Part shown: positions 22,540 through 34,472 of the stretch, piece by piece
Layout: every line of letters starts with the position of its first letter
Position numbering within the stretch: position 1 is the stretch's first letter
From: Mytilus trossulus
Lineage: Eukaryota > Mollusca > Bivalvia > Mytilida > Mytilidae
Length of the DNA: 64,000 bases
Assembly (NCBI RefSeq): GCF_036588685.1
Contig: NC_086384.1
Coordinates: forward strand, 50,113,973-50,177,972
Direction: 5' to 3'
The notes under the pieces: generated by a model
What the model was told of the DNA's origin: nothing
Databases searched by the model: none
The model's input: only the letters and a program-made list of their open reading frames with translations
Position numbers and translations under genes: made by a program

Positions 22540-22720
22540 TAACGTTGTTGCTAAACTACAATCTCGCAAGCCTGTTTTTATCTAGGTGCGATATGTGTTT
22601 TTCTGTAAAATCTATGTTCGTTCCTATTTTAAACAGACGTTCTAATGATTCCGAATACGCCATATACTTTAACTTTGTAATTTGGTTATAAATGGCAAGA
22701 AACATTGCAAATGGAGTATT
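22540..22720 (-). repeat. Degenerate fourth copy of the first-exon/promoter unit
   Basis: GCAAGCCTG...GATATGTGTTTTTCTGTAAA...CTATGTTCGTTCCTATTTT parallels the units at 23600 and 23928. The start codon and the GT donor are lost here, and the AAACGAAAG box has become GGAACGAAC. Confidence 0.35.
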
Positions 22721-22914
22721 TTTCAAACTACCTCAAGATATAAATAATTGTGTTTAAATACATGGTAATTCATATGTAAAGTTGTGGATATAAAATCGAG
22801 TTCTCTTTTATATGAAATAGAAAGTTCCATACACAATATCGTTCTGTATACAAAACCATTCGAAAGTGAAAAAAAATAGTTTAGATGTGCTAACATGTAC
22901 ATATAATACATTCA

Positions 22915-23070
22915 CTGACCTATCTTGAACTCCAAGGGAAATTCAAAACGGAAAATCTATAATCAAAATGCAAAATCAAAACCGCAAACACATCAAATAT
23001 ATAGATATTAATTGTCATAGTCCTGACTTGGTACAGATATTTTCTTATGAAGAAAATGATGGATTGAAAC
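22915..23070 (-). mobile_element. Short interspersed element, family F4 (reverse copy)
   Basis: It contains CAAGGGAAATTCAAAACGGA, CAAACACATCAAATATATAG and GTCCTGACTTGGTACAGAT, the reverse complement of the F4 copies at 5455 and 27030. Confidence 0.6.
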
Positions 23071-23384
23071 TAGTTTTATAACTACCTAAACGTGTCACTT
23101 TTATGAAAGTTGCACAAAATGACCATATTTTGTCAACAATGTGTGAACAAAACAAAGAGACATATCAGCTGAAAATGTCAGAAATAGCGGTACATCAGTC
23201 AATAACAAATATGTCAACAAAGAAACACAAAAAGGCATATAGACAAAGCACATCAGCAACACTAAAAAAATAATCAAAGGAAGATGACGGGTTGTGATAA
23301 TGATGTATTTGAGATAATTCATGTGTTTTAATCTATTCGTGGTTTTAAGATATTAGAACTTAAAAAGATTAATATATGATTTTT

Positions 23385-23590
23385 TTTTATATGAAATAAA
23401 TTTAAAATGTTTACCTTTTATTCTCTTATTCTGTTATATACATATGGGGCTGATCCGTGGATATTCGTAATATTTGCTTTCGTTTCCAATTTTAATAATA
23501 TGTAATGTACAACAAGTACACAAGATTTTACATTAAAAAAAAAAACAGCCGTTGGTAACTATTCTATCCCATTATTAATAAGATTGTCTA
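23385..23590 (-). repeat. First-exon/promoter unit, copy A (start codon lost)
   Basis: Read on the minus strand, the position of the first exon (23415-23421) is ATAAAAG followed by GTAAAC: the donor survives but ATG has become ATA. An AAACGAAAG box is at 23477-23485, 56 bases upstream. It is shorter than copies B and C because of a deletion. Confidence 0.55.
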
Positions 23591-23880
23591 TGTAAATTAA
23601 AGTTGAAATGTTTACCTTCCATTGTCTCAGCTTGTTGTAGGAATGTGTTTTCCCGTAATATCAACTTTCGTTTTTATTTGAATTACACGTAGTTATAGCA
23701 CCTACGCAATACTTTATAATTTGCATTTAAAACCCCAGGTATATCAAACATGGTGAAAAGGAAAGCTAAGAAAAAAAAATGTGTACACACGTGGCAAATT
23801 AGGTATTAGTGTGTTTGTTTATCTTCATATTACACTTTAATATATGTCTGTTTACATGAACAGCAGACTGTTACTATTTT
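23591..23880 (-). promoter_or_regulatory. First-exon/promoter unit, copy B (alternative start exon ATGGAAG)
   Basis: On the minus strand 23616-23622 reads ATGGAAG followed by a GTAAAC donor. Joined to the main exon it would give M-E-D in phase, so it is a usable alternative first exon. The AAACGAAAG box is at 23665-23673, 43 bases upstream of the ATG. The ATG copies B and C are 315 bases apart. Whether it is transcribed cannot be seen. Confidence 0.55.
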
Positions 23881-24135
23881 ATCACATTATGTTTAAATTT
23901 GTTGTTTTAAATTAAAGGTAAATTGTTTACCTGCCATCCTTTCAGCCTGTTATAAGATTTTATATGAAATGTGTATTTCCGTTATACCAACTTTCGTTTC
24001 CATTTAACTTAAACCAACTGATAACACCTGTATGTAGACAAAACTATTTTGTAATTTGCATTCAAAAACTCAGGTACATTACACATTGTGACAAACTAAA
24101 ATATCAATAAAAAATGTGTACACACGGGGAGAATT
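23881..24135 (-). promoter_or_regulatory. First-exon/promoter unit, copy C (start exon ATGGCAG) of the cGAS-like gene
   Basis: On the minus strand 23931-23937 reads ATGGCAG followed by GTAAAC. The codon phase (two codons plus one base) fits the main exon exactly. The same arrangement (ATGTCAG then GTAAAT) starts the paralogue at 54865 on the plus strand, which supports this exon call. An AAACGAAAG box lies at 23991-23999, 54 bases upstream of the ATG; it matches the core of interferon-regulatory-factor sites (AANNGAAA). Copy C lies farthest upstream and is probably the ancestral promoter. Confidence 0.65.
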
Positions 24136-24164
24136 AGGTTGTATATAGATCTTGTTAACAGATC

Positions 24165-24305
24165 TGGTTTATATATCGGGTTTGTGTCGTTGTTCTCCTC
24201 TTATAGTTGATGTGTTTCCCTCAGTTATAGTTTGTAACCCGGATTTGTTTTTTTCAATCGATTTATGAACTTTGGGCAGCGGTATACTACTGTTTTTTTA
24301 TTTAT
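24165..24305 (-). mobile_element. Short interspersed element, family F5 (reverse copy)
   Basis: It reads GATGTGTTTCCCTCAGTTAT, AACCCGGATTTGTTTTTTTC, AATCGATTTATGAACTTTGG and GCAGCGGTATACTACTGTT, the inverse of the copies at 21651 and 41105. Confidence 0.65.
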
Positions 24306-24404
24306 GTTACTGTTGATATTTAAGTTATTCAATATTTTGTAACATAGGCAGCAATTCATAATTAATAATAGTATATTAAAGATTAAAATGCCTTAATAGT
24401 TATC

Positions 24405-24575
24405 AAAAGTACCAGGATTATAATTTAGTACGCCAGACGTGCGTTTCGTCTACATAGGACTCATCAGTGACGCTCATATCAAAATAGTTATAAAGCCAAA
24501 CAAGTACAAAGTTGAAGAGCATTGAGTATCTAAAATTCCAAAAAGTTTTGCCAAATACGTCTAAGGTAAAACCTA
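24405..24575 (+). mobile_element. Short interspersed element, family F1
   Basis: It contains GTACCAGGATTATAATTTAG, ACGTGCGTTTCGTCTACATA and TCATCAGTGACGCTCATATC, one of the best-preserved F1 copies in the window. Confidence 0.75.
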
Positions 24576-25669
24576 CCTAAGAATGTGAATAAACACATTT
24601 AGAGTTGGAGTTACACATCTGCCTTATATTGATTCTAGATAGGTTCCTTATAAATAATTTATAAGTTTACAGTTTAGAGAAGGAAGTAGGTAAATTAGAA
24701 CAGATCATTAATTATTTTGTCAAACCATTGATAACATGACAAGATATGTAAGTGATAATGTCAAACTTATGTGCACACATAATGTTTCTGGGAGGGATAA
24801 ATGGAACTTTTTAAAACATCACTTCGTTAACATTCTATAAAATAAGATAAACGATGACAATATGTGCATTTCGACTATTAGTGTCTCGTCTAGGATGCTC
24901 AGTTAAATATTTAAATATTACTAAGTTTGCAAAGATTTAAGATTTAAAAGTGCCCAACTCATCAGATCACTTCAATGAAGAAAAAACATTTAACAAAAGC
25001 GCACACTGGTAGAGGAGTCCGGGCAGTTTAATGATTTTTATAGATTAATATACGCAAAAATAAACATTTCGAACACAACATTAAGGGTGGGGTGACACAT
25101 ATCAAAAGGGGAGAAAATAAAAAAAAACATGTAACAATTGACACAAAATATGTATAATACAACATAAAGGATGTTAATATCGAAGAACGGCAAAACTGAA
25201 AACCTTCTACTTTTTTCAGTGACCGCCTTCAACACGTTGAAGTTTATGTCACTTGACAACCTCATATGAGAATTGACAAGAAACAAGCAAATACAGTCTT
25301 CAAAGCATAAAATAGTACAAACGATGAAGCAAAACGGACTTGGTACTCGGAACTCAAATCTGACTTTACATGTCCAATCCCTTCTGAAGACACATATTTG
25401 ATATTGACAAAAGTTAAGATTGATTGCACAATAACCAAAAACGTGTTTGTTTAAATTGAATACTTGAAATCTGCAGCTGGCATTTCAGTAACTGCTAGTA
25501 GTTTTTGTTGATTTATGTATTTTTATCAATTTGCTTAGCTTTTTTTGTTACCTTTTCTGACATCGGACTCGATCTCCCTTAAAACTGAGTTATACTGTGC
25601 GTATTGTTGTGTTTATGATTCTTATAAATTGACTAGAGGAATAGGGAGTTTAGATCTTACAAAACATGT
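24576..25669. other. No gene seen (1.1 kb)
   Basis: AT-rich spacer. The 82-codon minus-strand frame at 25038-25286 has no domain and an AT-driven composition. Confidence 0.4.
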
Positions 25670-25995
25670 TTAATCACGCCGCGTTATTGCGCCTGTCCAA
25701 AGTCAGGATCCTCTATCTCTTGTTAGTCTTGTATGTTCTTTAGTTATAGTTCATTTATGTTTGGAGTTTAATATGACGTCCATTTTCACTGAAGTAGAAC
25801 ATTTTTTTTATTTAGAAGGCAGCTAAATCCCGCCTCAAGGTGCAGAATGGTTTTCGCTGTGTTGAAGACCCATTGGTGGACTTCGGATGTTATGCATTAG
25901 AATCGGAATAACAGTACTGTAGCTGAAGTGTCGCCATCTGCAAATCGAAAATTGATGGTGGCAACTCTTCAACTACAGTTCTGTTATTCCTTAAA
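25670..25995 (+). mobile_element. Short interspersed element ending in a fold-back hairpin
   Basis: The left part has CATGTTTAATCACGCCGCGT, AGTTTAATATGACGTCCATT and GTTGAAGACCCATTGGTGGA, words I associate with a mussel repeat. Bases 25905-25990 form an imperfect hairpin: GGAATAACAG / CTGTTATTCC, ACTGTAG / CTACAGT, TGAAG / CTTCA, GCCATC / GATGG. Confidence 0.5.
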
Positions 25996-27025
25996 GATAA
26001 GCCTAACGAATCTTAATGTTAGTGTTCCAAAATATTCACACAAATGCAAAACAATGCAGTATCAAGTAAATTTTCAAATAAACACACTAAACATTTACAA
26101 AATATGAATGATGAACACAAAATAGAACATGTAAAACATTCCTTATCATGTTTGTGGTATATAGGTCATGCCAAAAACCATAACACAATGATAGGTAGCA
26201 GTACATGTATGAGGTCTACTGGAATTCAATAGCATTTGGTTTATAAATATGTCCACTGATTTTGGAGATTACTCTTACAAAAATCAAAACACAATATGTT
26301 CAATAAGATTACTATCAACTTCAGATGTCTGTTTTAATGTTCTTTTCAATACAAGGAAAATCATAATGTGTATATACTATTTTATATGAGTTATACTATC
26401 TGACGATAACCAAATATGGTTTAGCAATAAGGTTTATATTTGAATATGCGTGTTATTAAATTGAATCACTTCCTCTGCATACTCTTATACAGGTTAGTAG
26501 CAATATTCTGTAGTGTCGAGCTGTTTGAAAAAGCCATTAGTAGTACCGAAGCAAAATGAGGAATTTTGCAAACTTAGATCATTGATGCCTTCCGTAAAAA
26601 CTCGTTTGACTTCTTATCGTCAATGTGGTTCATTATGTGCCATACTGTCTTGAATCAAAGTCCGTTGCGAAACCGGAAAGGCCGAAAGAATCCGATTAGT
26701 TCGTAATCATTTTACAACGTATTGAAACTCATAATTCAAAAATAAACACCATGGCGAAACAAATAAATGCAAAAACACTGACCAACCAAGCATATCAAAA
26801 ACAGGAATCTCATGTGATGCTGCTCAACATAACGCACCATCGTATTGGTCATGTAGGTTAAATTGATCTGCAACGCAAATTTGTTTTTGAGGACCTCTAA
26901 CTGCAGTTCATACATAAGAAGCTGTTAATAATAAAAAAAATAATATCAAGTATGTTGTCAGTTATTTCAAAATGAAATAACATTCACGAATAGTATTACG
27001 TTTACGTTTACGCATCGTTGTAAAT
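25996..27025. other. No gene seen (1 kb)
   Basis: AT-rich, non-coding on both strands as far as I can tell. The short plus-strand frame at 26044-26232 has no recognisable domain. Confidence 0.4.
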
Positions 27026-27029
27026 ATAT

Positions 27030-27240
27030 GAATTTGATGAGACTGTCGTATAAGTGAGAGGTTTAGCACTATAAAACCAGTTTCAATCCACCATTTTCTA
27101 CATTTGGAAATGCCTGTACCAAGTCAGGAAAATGACAGTTGTTGTCCATTCGTTTGATGTGTTTTGTCATTTGAATTTGCCATTTGATTAGGGACTTTCC
27201 GATTGAATTTTCCTCGAAGTTTAGTCTTTATGTGATTTTA
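27030..27240 (+). mobile_element. Short interspersed element, family F4
   Basis: It carries GAGAGGTTTAGCACTATAAA, CCACCATTTTCTACATTTGG and TGCCTGTACCAAGTCAGGAA, matching the copy at 5455 almost word for word. Confidence 0.7.
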
Positions 27241-28568
27241 TTTTTAACACCTTCAATTTATCGTTGTTCACTATTTTAACGAAAGAACATATTTCAAACG
27301 AATATGAATAATATCTCTCTCTTTTTTTATAGCATTCTTATTACATGTATCTATTCGACATTTTACGTTGAATTTATCAAACCTTCAATTAAGTTTATAA
27401 TTAATGCAATATATTCAGATCGTAATCTGCCTTGTTTTCTTTTTAAATTTGATGATTGTTTTAGTATTCAGATTTAAGCAAGTCTGTCAACGCAGATTGT
27501 TTCACATACCAATAGCGATTAATTTGTTTTTGTTATGCATTTATGGAATTTGCGATGGAACGTTGTAACAAGACTGCCGTTCGTCCTGTAGAGTTTGCGT
27601 TTCTCAACCGATCGTCACGTCACTTGTTGTATACATTAATTTTTTTTTGCAGGGGTAAAATCAAAATTGTTTTAAAATAAAGAGCAAAGGTCACATCGGT
27701 AATGTAGTAACGAGGGGATAATCCGCTTTAAGATATCATGTTAAAATTGAGATGCATCCTTAATGAACTAGAATCTTTTTGTTAAATTATAACTTTTAGT
27801 TTACTTATTAATATTTGACACTATGATTCGCTCTCTCAATTTTTACCTTTTTATTCGATCAAAGACAGTACATTTATTTCCTTTTATTTCCTTTTTTAGG
27901 GTTTGGTACTGTGGTCTTCAACCTGAATGAGATCATGCAATGACCCTGAATGTCTGTTTTATTTGTTGCCTTGTGTAATATTGTTTAGGAACAAAATAAA
28001 AAACAAACAACAACATAAGATTTAATCTTTATCTTAATCAGAAGAGACATCAAGTGCCTTTCAATTCTTTTATTAACTTGTTTGCACTAATTTGCTTCGA
28101 GTTTGTTTTGGCAGTGCAACTCATAGGGCGAGGCCATTCACCAGCTTCTTCATCTTTCTGGTCAGACAAGACATCCTGTTTTCGGGTCTAGCGACGTCTT
28201 AATAAACCGGAATTTAATAAAAGAAAATAGTAGAATTTTAATTGCATTGTCGCGTGTCGTAACGACAGGAAGCCTTACATGTTTGTTTTTCGTAATCTCA
28301 AATTTATGAAATGTAAATAGAACAAGTAGCTCGGGAAATTGCAATTGTTATCCTTTCCTTGTTTCCTTTCAGTGTATTAATTTTTTGTACAACAATTATT
28401 TTATTGTTTACTTCATCAATAAGAAACTTCAGTTACATGGATAATGTCAAAGGTTAATATTTGTTTTGTAATATTTTGCATGACTTGTTATATTTGTGTT
28501 AAAATCAACTTTATTAGTTTTATTATCTAACAGAGATATTCAGTAGTTTTATCGAAGTGTTTTTAGAA
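27241..28568. other. No gene seen; upstream of the TLR pseudogene
   Basis: AT-rich. A possible splice acceptor (TTATCTAACAG) at about 28532 precedes the TLR start, so an upstream untranslated exon may exist, but none is recognisable. Confidence 0.35.
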
Positions 28569-31057
28569 ATGATTCTTTCTCAACTTTTGTCGTTTCTTTG
28601 GATTATATGTGTCAGTTCCCATTTTATGTGTTACCGAATCATTGTGATATTACATTAACTAAAAAAGGACATAAGATGTAACTGCAGCTCAATGGATTTA
28701 ACACATATACCAGCAGATTGCCCATCAAACACAACAAGTTTATATTTGTCTAATAATAATCTGGACATTATATCAAGGAAAGCTTTCACTAAATATGCAG
28801 AGCTTAGATATCTGGATATAAGTGGTTGTCATATGACAACAATCGACCAATCAGCATTTGATAATTTATCACATTTAAAAGAACTGAGAATGTCACCACT
28901 AGATGATCTACAAGTACTTCATATATCACATGACTTGCTGTCAACGTCTTCAAAAGAGTCGTGGTCGGATTTTCATAATATAACAAAAGTGTTTAGTTAT
29001 GGTGGACCGTCAAATGGGTCGTTTGCAGAGATATTTCTGTGATGAAAAATCTGAAGTATTTACATAGTCGTATTCAAATTCATGTTCTACGTAAATGTAC
29101 GTTTCATGCCTTTGCAGAAACGCCATTAAAATATCTAGAGGTAAACGGCCATTTAATGACGATAGAAAAAGATACTTTTTAACCATTAACATTTCTTTCC
29201 AGTCTTGTAATTCCAATTGCACGTTTCCTAAAACTATCAAATACTTTGCCAGCTTTGCACGTGTTCAAAAAACGTCAAATGGATGAACTAAATTTAAACA
29301 ATAATTTCAGAGTACACGGTGAATTCATTGTAACAACTGATTTATTTACATATATCGGTTACATTTGTGTGAAGAAATTATCTTTGACCTTCAATGGCAT
29401 AAAAATTATCAATGCTGACGCAGTTCAGAAGATGAAATATAAACATTGTTTTGAGAGTTTAAACTTAAGTAACAATGACTTTGATTTTCACCAGTTGTTA
29501 ACAATATGGTTTTTCAATTTGTTTACACATCTGAAGACATTAGACATGTCGGATAACAACATTCAATTTAATCAAAATAAAGTTAAGATAGATGGAATTA
29601 AACATACACGTGATAATTATGATCTATCTGATAATGAATCCTTTAACATCATTCCCTCATATTATCCTCCAGATATTGTATCATGGTTTCCTTCGACACT
29701 TGAAATCCTGAATATATCTTGTATCAACGTAGTAGGGAACCCAATCAACAGCCTTACATTTAAAGAAATCAAAGACCTGCAAATAATTGATTCATCATAC
29801 TATTCATTGTTTGACTGCAATTACACATTTAACGGACTTCAGGACGTGTTAATACTTAATGTTTCACATTTCAAATGCGGACTTTTAAATCACAACCTTC
29901 TACAATCTGCCGTCAATTTGGAACAGTTGATAATGCAAAGCTCTTCACTATGTATCGGCCTAAACAATGATCACCACTGTCAATTCCTCCATGGACTCAA
30001 ACGTTTACAGTATATAGACTTTTCAAGAAATGCATTTGAAGACCGATTTAGAATTTCAACATTTAAAAGTCAACTTGATAGTTTGCAATATTTGATACTT
30101 GAAGGAAATTTATTCACAAGTATTCCATTATGTCTGGAAGACTTTAACATATTAAGTTTTCTAAATATTAGAAACAACAAGATAGCCTACTTGACAACTG
30201 AGGAAATTGACGCCATTGAAGTGCTTTACAGAAAATCAAATAGAACAGTGAAAGTCTTATTAGATGGCAACCCTCTTGTATGTACTTGTGCTTCATTAGA
30301 TTTTGTAGAATGGTTATTTACTACTAAAGTGAAACTTGACAGCAATGGTAGTTATTCGTGTGTCGGAAACGATGGAAATATTACAACAACAAATACAATT
30401 TACAATGACTTACGAATTATGCGAATAAGATGTATAACAACAGTTTGGTTAATTTTTTCTGCAACATTATTCTGTATGCTTCTATTGTTTATTCTAGTTG
30501 GATATCGTTACAAATTGCACCTACAATACTTTCGTCTATTCATCGGAATGGCCAATCCACTTTTCCGGAAGTCAAAAGGAGAGACACTTGAATATGATGT
30601 ATATGTAGCTCATTGCGATGGCGACTATACATGGGTTTATGGACCTTTGCGCATATTTCTTGAAGAGAGACGAAATTATAAACTTCTACTATTAGAAAGA
30701 GGTGATGTTCTTGCTGGAGAACCTAGACATTTTACTTTATACAATGCCATTCCAAAATGCAAAAAGATAATCTTAGTAATTTCAAAAGAGTTTGTTAACA
30801 ATGATTGGGCATACTATGAAGGTATTGTTGGAATTGAACATTTTCTAGGATTACAAGCAAAAATAATTGTTATAAACCTAGAAAATATAACCAAAACAGA
30901 AATACCGCAATGTGTTCTTCAAATGATGTCATTGAACGCCAACAACCACATTCGTAAAACAGACACATTAAATGAAAAAAAACATTTTCTGGCAATGTTT
31001 AGATCAAGCAATGAAACATTAATGAAAGACAGTGTTATTATGGCTCTTTTCAATTGA
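28569..31057 (+). pseudogene. Toll-like receptor pseudogene (full-length copy with frameshifts)
   Basis: The copy runs from a signal-peptide ATG at 28569 (MILSQLLSFLWIICVSS) through LRRs, LRRCT (NPLVCTC), the membrane segment and TIR. It is clearly paralogous to 36418-38883. By comparison with that gene it has a frame slip in the N-terminal cap (in-frame TAA at 28656-28658) and loss of about one LRR near 28890. A one-base loss in a T run gives a stop at 29040-29042, and a stop lies near 29178. A one-base loss in the A run near 30976 removes box 3 FW and replaces the tail with unrelated residues. The stretch 29246-31057 is open for 603 codons. Its TIR box 2 is ERGDVLAGE. The 3' flank has AATAAA at 31188-31193. 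Because lesions sit in homopolymers, assembly error is possible, but the missing repeat argues for real decay. Confidence 0.82.
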
Positions 31058-31565
31058 TGCTATTAAACAATAGTTTGCATTGCACTCATGCTTTGTCAGT
31101 GTAAAGCATATGTAAATAACGTAGACATTAAAAACCTGCACGGTGGTACTGAAGATACGATGACAACTATATTTGTCAAAGGAACAAAATAAACCTTTGA
31201 TATTAAAATACGGCTAGATGGGCTTGAAGGTATGAGCAACAACTTTCCCATAACAAAAATATACTACTAAAATTTGTTTTACCAAGATGATGTTATGTGT
31301 AAAATATCATTGTCGGTAAATCGCTTATATATATTTTGACTAAAAACGTTGCTTGAAACGACATTTTGGTCAATATACGTGAATTTTATTACTATTTTAG
31401 AGTATTTTACAACGTGTCATCACACGTAACTTTCTTTGCAAATGTATCGAGACTATGTTAAACTGTTTATTAAAATGTAACACAAAAGTAATCCTTGAAT
31501 AAACTGACTATTTATGCAAAGACTAATTCCTTGATCTTATCTCATGTTTTACTTTTTTTTGGAAT
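31058..31565 (+). other. TLR 3' flank, paralogous to 686-1520
   Basis: It shares GCACGGTGGTACT, a (T/C)GTCAGT word and the GCAGGTA...CAAGTGC...ATTTTTGAAGTTTT words with the left-edge TLR flank. It contains AATAAA at 31188-31193. No gene. Confidence 0.6.
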
Positions 31566-31671
31566 TTGGCGTCTATGATGCAGGTAATTCCAGACAAGTG
31601 CTTTAGACACAACCTATTTTTGAAGTTTTCCTTTCATTTATATAAATTCTATATAACTAGTTACAACAGTT

Positions 31672-31865
31672 ATCAAGGGTACCAGGATTACAATGTAATA
31701 CGCCATACGCGCGTTTCGTCTTCATTAGACTCATCAGTGACGCTCAGATCAAAATAGTTTTATAGCCAATTAAGCACAAAGTTGAAGAGCATTCCGGACC
31801 CAAAATTTCAAAATACGGCTAAGGTAATATATTCCTGGGATAATAAAGTCCTTAGTTTTTGAAAA
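31672..31865 (+). mobile_element. Short interspersed element, family F1
   Basis: It contains GGTACCAGGATTACAATGTA, ACGCGCGTTTCGTCTTCATT and ACTCATCAGTGACGCTCAGA. It lies where the left-edge TLR flank has its F1 copy (1555), so it was probably present before the duplication. Confidence 0.7.
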
Positions 31866-33185
31866 AAAAATTGTTACAGGAAATTTATAAATATATACAA
31901 ATAATTGTATTTAAATGAAAAAATACTATTTCACATAATTTTGTCAAACAGACATGCTTGATTGTATGCTTATCATGTGTATGATACGAACCATATCTGC
32001 TTTTTTAAAGATTTAATAATTTTACATTTGAAAAAAAAGTAGCTATATTGCATTCAATACAAGGTCAGAAATGTATGTGAAGTAAAGCGATTTTCTTTGT
32101 AATACCACTTCTGTATAGCAATATTCAAATAAAATATCTTACTCATTAAACATTACCTTATTCAACTGGTTAGAGAAGAAAGATTTAAGTAATACAGCAA
32201 ATGCCTACACTTTGATTGGAATTGCTTACTTTGTTTCATGTTGAATGCTCGTTTACGTTTTTCAAAGCCCTCGAAACTTCCCGTATTGGTCCATCGCACT
32301 TTAGCGTGATATACTGCCGTACAGTATATTAGCAACCAAACAACCATCGAATTTTAGCGTGAGACTACGCCATACTTGAGTGTAGACCATTGCACTTCAC
32401 CGTAGCCATCGCACCTTAGAGTCCTACATATACTAGTATAATATGTGTTGATGTAACTAATGTAATCTGTTGATGTATAGGGTAGCTTAATTTTGGAACC
32501 TTAAATCTTAAAATACCACTTAACAGATAGTCATTTTATATAAAATAAAATGTGTATTTCATTCTTTATTGAAAATTGTCTCACTGATGTACGAATTTAT
32601 ACTCCTTAAACTACAATTACTCAATCTTTTGTAAGCGAACTATTGGGCTATTCCAGAATTAGTCTGTCCCCCCCCTATGGAAGACATTGGAATTCCAGAT
32701 TTTTTTTCCTTTATTTTTTCTAAAATTCCAAACAAATTTTCCATCTGGACAAAAAAAATCCAAACTTTTTGTCTATTGGTGCACAAGAAATTCCATGTAA
32801 TTTTCAAAGGGGCGAATAATTTCCAGAAATTTTTTACTGATATTCATTAAGATTTTCCAGAACAGAAATATTTGGTGACCCATTATTTCCAGGTATATTA
32901 CACAAGAGTATTGATCAATTCCCCATGTACATGTATAAACATGAAAAGACTTCAAAATAATGGGGGAGGGGCAAAGATCTGACACTGTCAGCAATAGTAG
33001 TTAAGAGAGCAGGAGCATTCAAAATATTGTACTGTTTTCAATTACGGTAGCTATTACACTGATAAAATTTAAATAAACCATGTATATGCCTCTTTTGGGG
33101 GTATACCGTATATAATATTCAAGATATAGATTGATAAAGTTATGCTTCCACTAGTATTATAACATGCGTATTGATTGATTAATAT
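31866..33185. other. No gene seen (1.3 kb)
   Basis: AT-rich with a C8 run near 32671 and several TTCCAGA/TTCCAAA words between 32690 and 32910 suggesting an old, unclassified repeat. No domain-bearing frame. Confidence 0.4.
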
Positions 33186-33189
33186 ATTG

Positions 33190-33315
33190 TTTGAGAAATA
33201 AATAAACATCAATAGATAACATGAAGTATAGATAAAGAGAGACAATAGAAAACAAGAAGTAAAGATAAAAAGAAAGAATAGAAAACAAGAAGTATAGAAA
33301 AATAGCAAGTAAAAT
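33190..33315. repeat. Purine-rich imperfect minisatellite
   Basis: AATAGAAAACAAGAAGTA and its variants repeat about three to four times with spacing near 34-38 bp. The frame across it is an artefact. Confidence 0.6.
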
Positions 33316-33611
33316 AGATCACATGGTGTCGGGCCCCTTATTAATATCAGTAATTTATATTATGAATATAAGTGTCAAGAATGGCTTGGGCTCCTGACGA
33401 TGGACATGGCCATGGTCAATTAGTTGATTCTAATTGGTCTAAATAGATGTTCGAAACACCTAGTGATCTATGGAGTTGGGGTGCTGGGATAGGATATGAT
33501 AACGATTTATTGAAATTTTAAAAAATCTACATATACATGTTATACATTACAGTAAAAATATAGAAAAGCGGGTCTTGGCCATTTTATGGTTTACTTTTAA
33601 ATCAAAAGATG

Positions 33612-33695
33612 AAACCAACACGTTTCATAATTTAATGCGTCCGAAGCGCTTTTCTTGATTTACCTTTATAAGGAACGCTCAGAGCCAAATATTTG
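33612..33695 (+). mobile_element. Family F6 fragment at the duplication boundary
   Basis: ATGCGTCCGAAGCGCTTTTC and AGGAACGCTCAGAGCCAAAT match F6 at 6010. The duplication breakpoint cuts through this element, and its duplicate starts at 35243. Confidence 0.6.
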
Positions 33696-34224
33696 CCTTC
33701 CCATCCCTTTAAACAGAACAATGCAGTTTCATTGTAAATGCAAGTATAAAAACAGTAATGCCTATTTAGAATATTGCTTTAAATAATCCAAATGATATGT
33801 GGATTGTTATTTAAAGTACGTGCTCTTGGATCTAATAAAAAGACACAACAGTTACATTTTTAAATAGAAGAAGTTTTATTTATTTATGCATTTAAAGTGT
33901 GTCACTTATTCTTATCTTTATTTCGATTTATTCGAGTTCTTTTACCTGTTAAGATAGGTAATTTTATACGAAATAGATTTGGGTATATTGAAGTGGTTTT
34001 TAAAATGAAAGAAACCCATTATCGTTTAAATGCACATAAACTTTACTATTGCATGCAACGTTGTCACATTCTGTTAGAATATTTAATTTAATTTATATTG
34101 AACAAAATACACATGGGTTGCATGCGTCACGGTACAAGGAACTTATATCAAACACATATTTTACAAAATAGTTTCACATTTTTTCATGACAGTCACGTGA
34201 TGTTTGTTTATTTTTTAACGTTGA

Positions 34225-34472
34225 GTACTTCAATATTGGTGATTGATGCGTTGAATTTTGGTACTTCCTATTTTCCTTTTTCGTTGGGTACTTGAATGTT
34301 GGTGATTGATGCGTTGAATTGTGGTACTTCCTCTTTTCCTTTTTCGTTAGGTACTTGGATGTTGGTGATTGATGCGTTGAATTTTGGTACTTCCTCTTTT
34401 CCTTTTTCGTTGGGTACTTTGATATTGGTGATTGATGCATTGAATTTTGGTACTTTCTCTTTCCTTTTTCGT
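34225..34472. repeat. 63-bp minisatellite, about 4 units (duplication copy 1)
   Basis: Units as at 8410, here with GGTGATTGATGCGTTGAATT. Both strands are open across it because 63 is divisible by three. Frames at 34174-34440 (-) and 34296-34505 (+) are therefore not evidence of genes. Confidence 0.88.
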
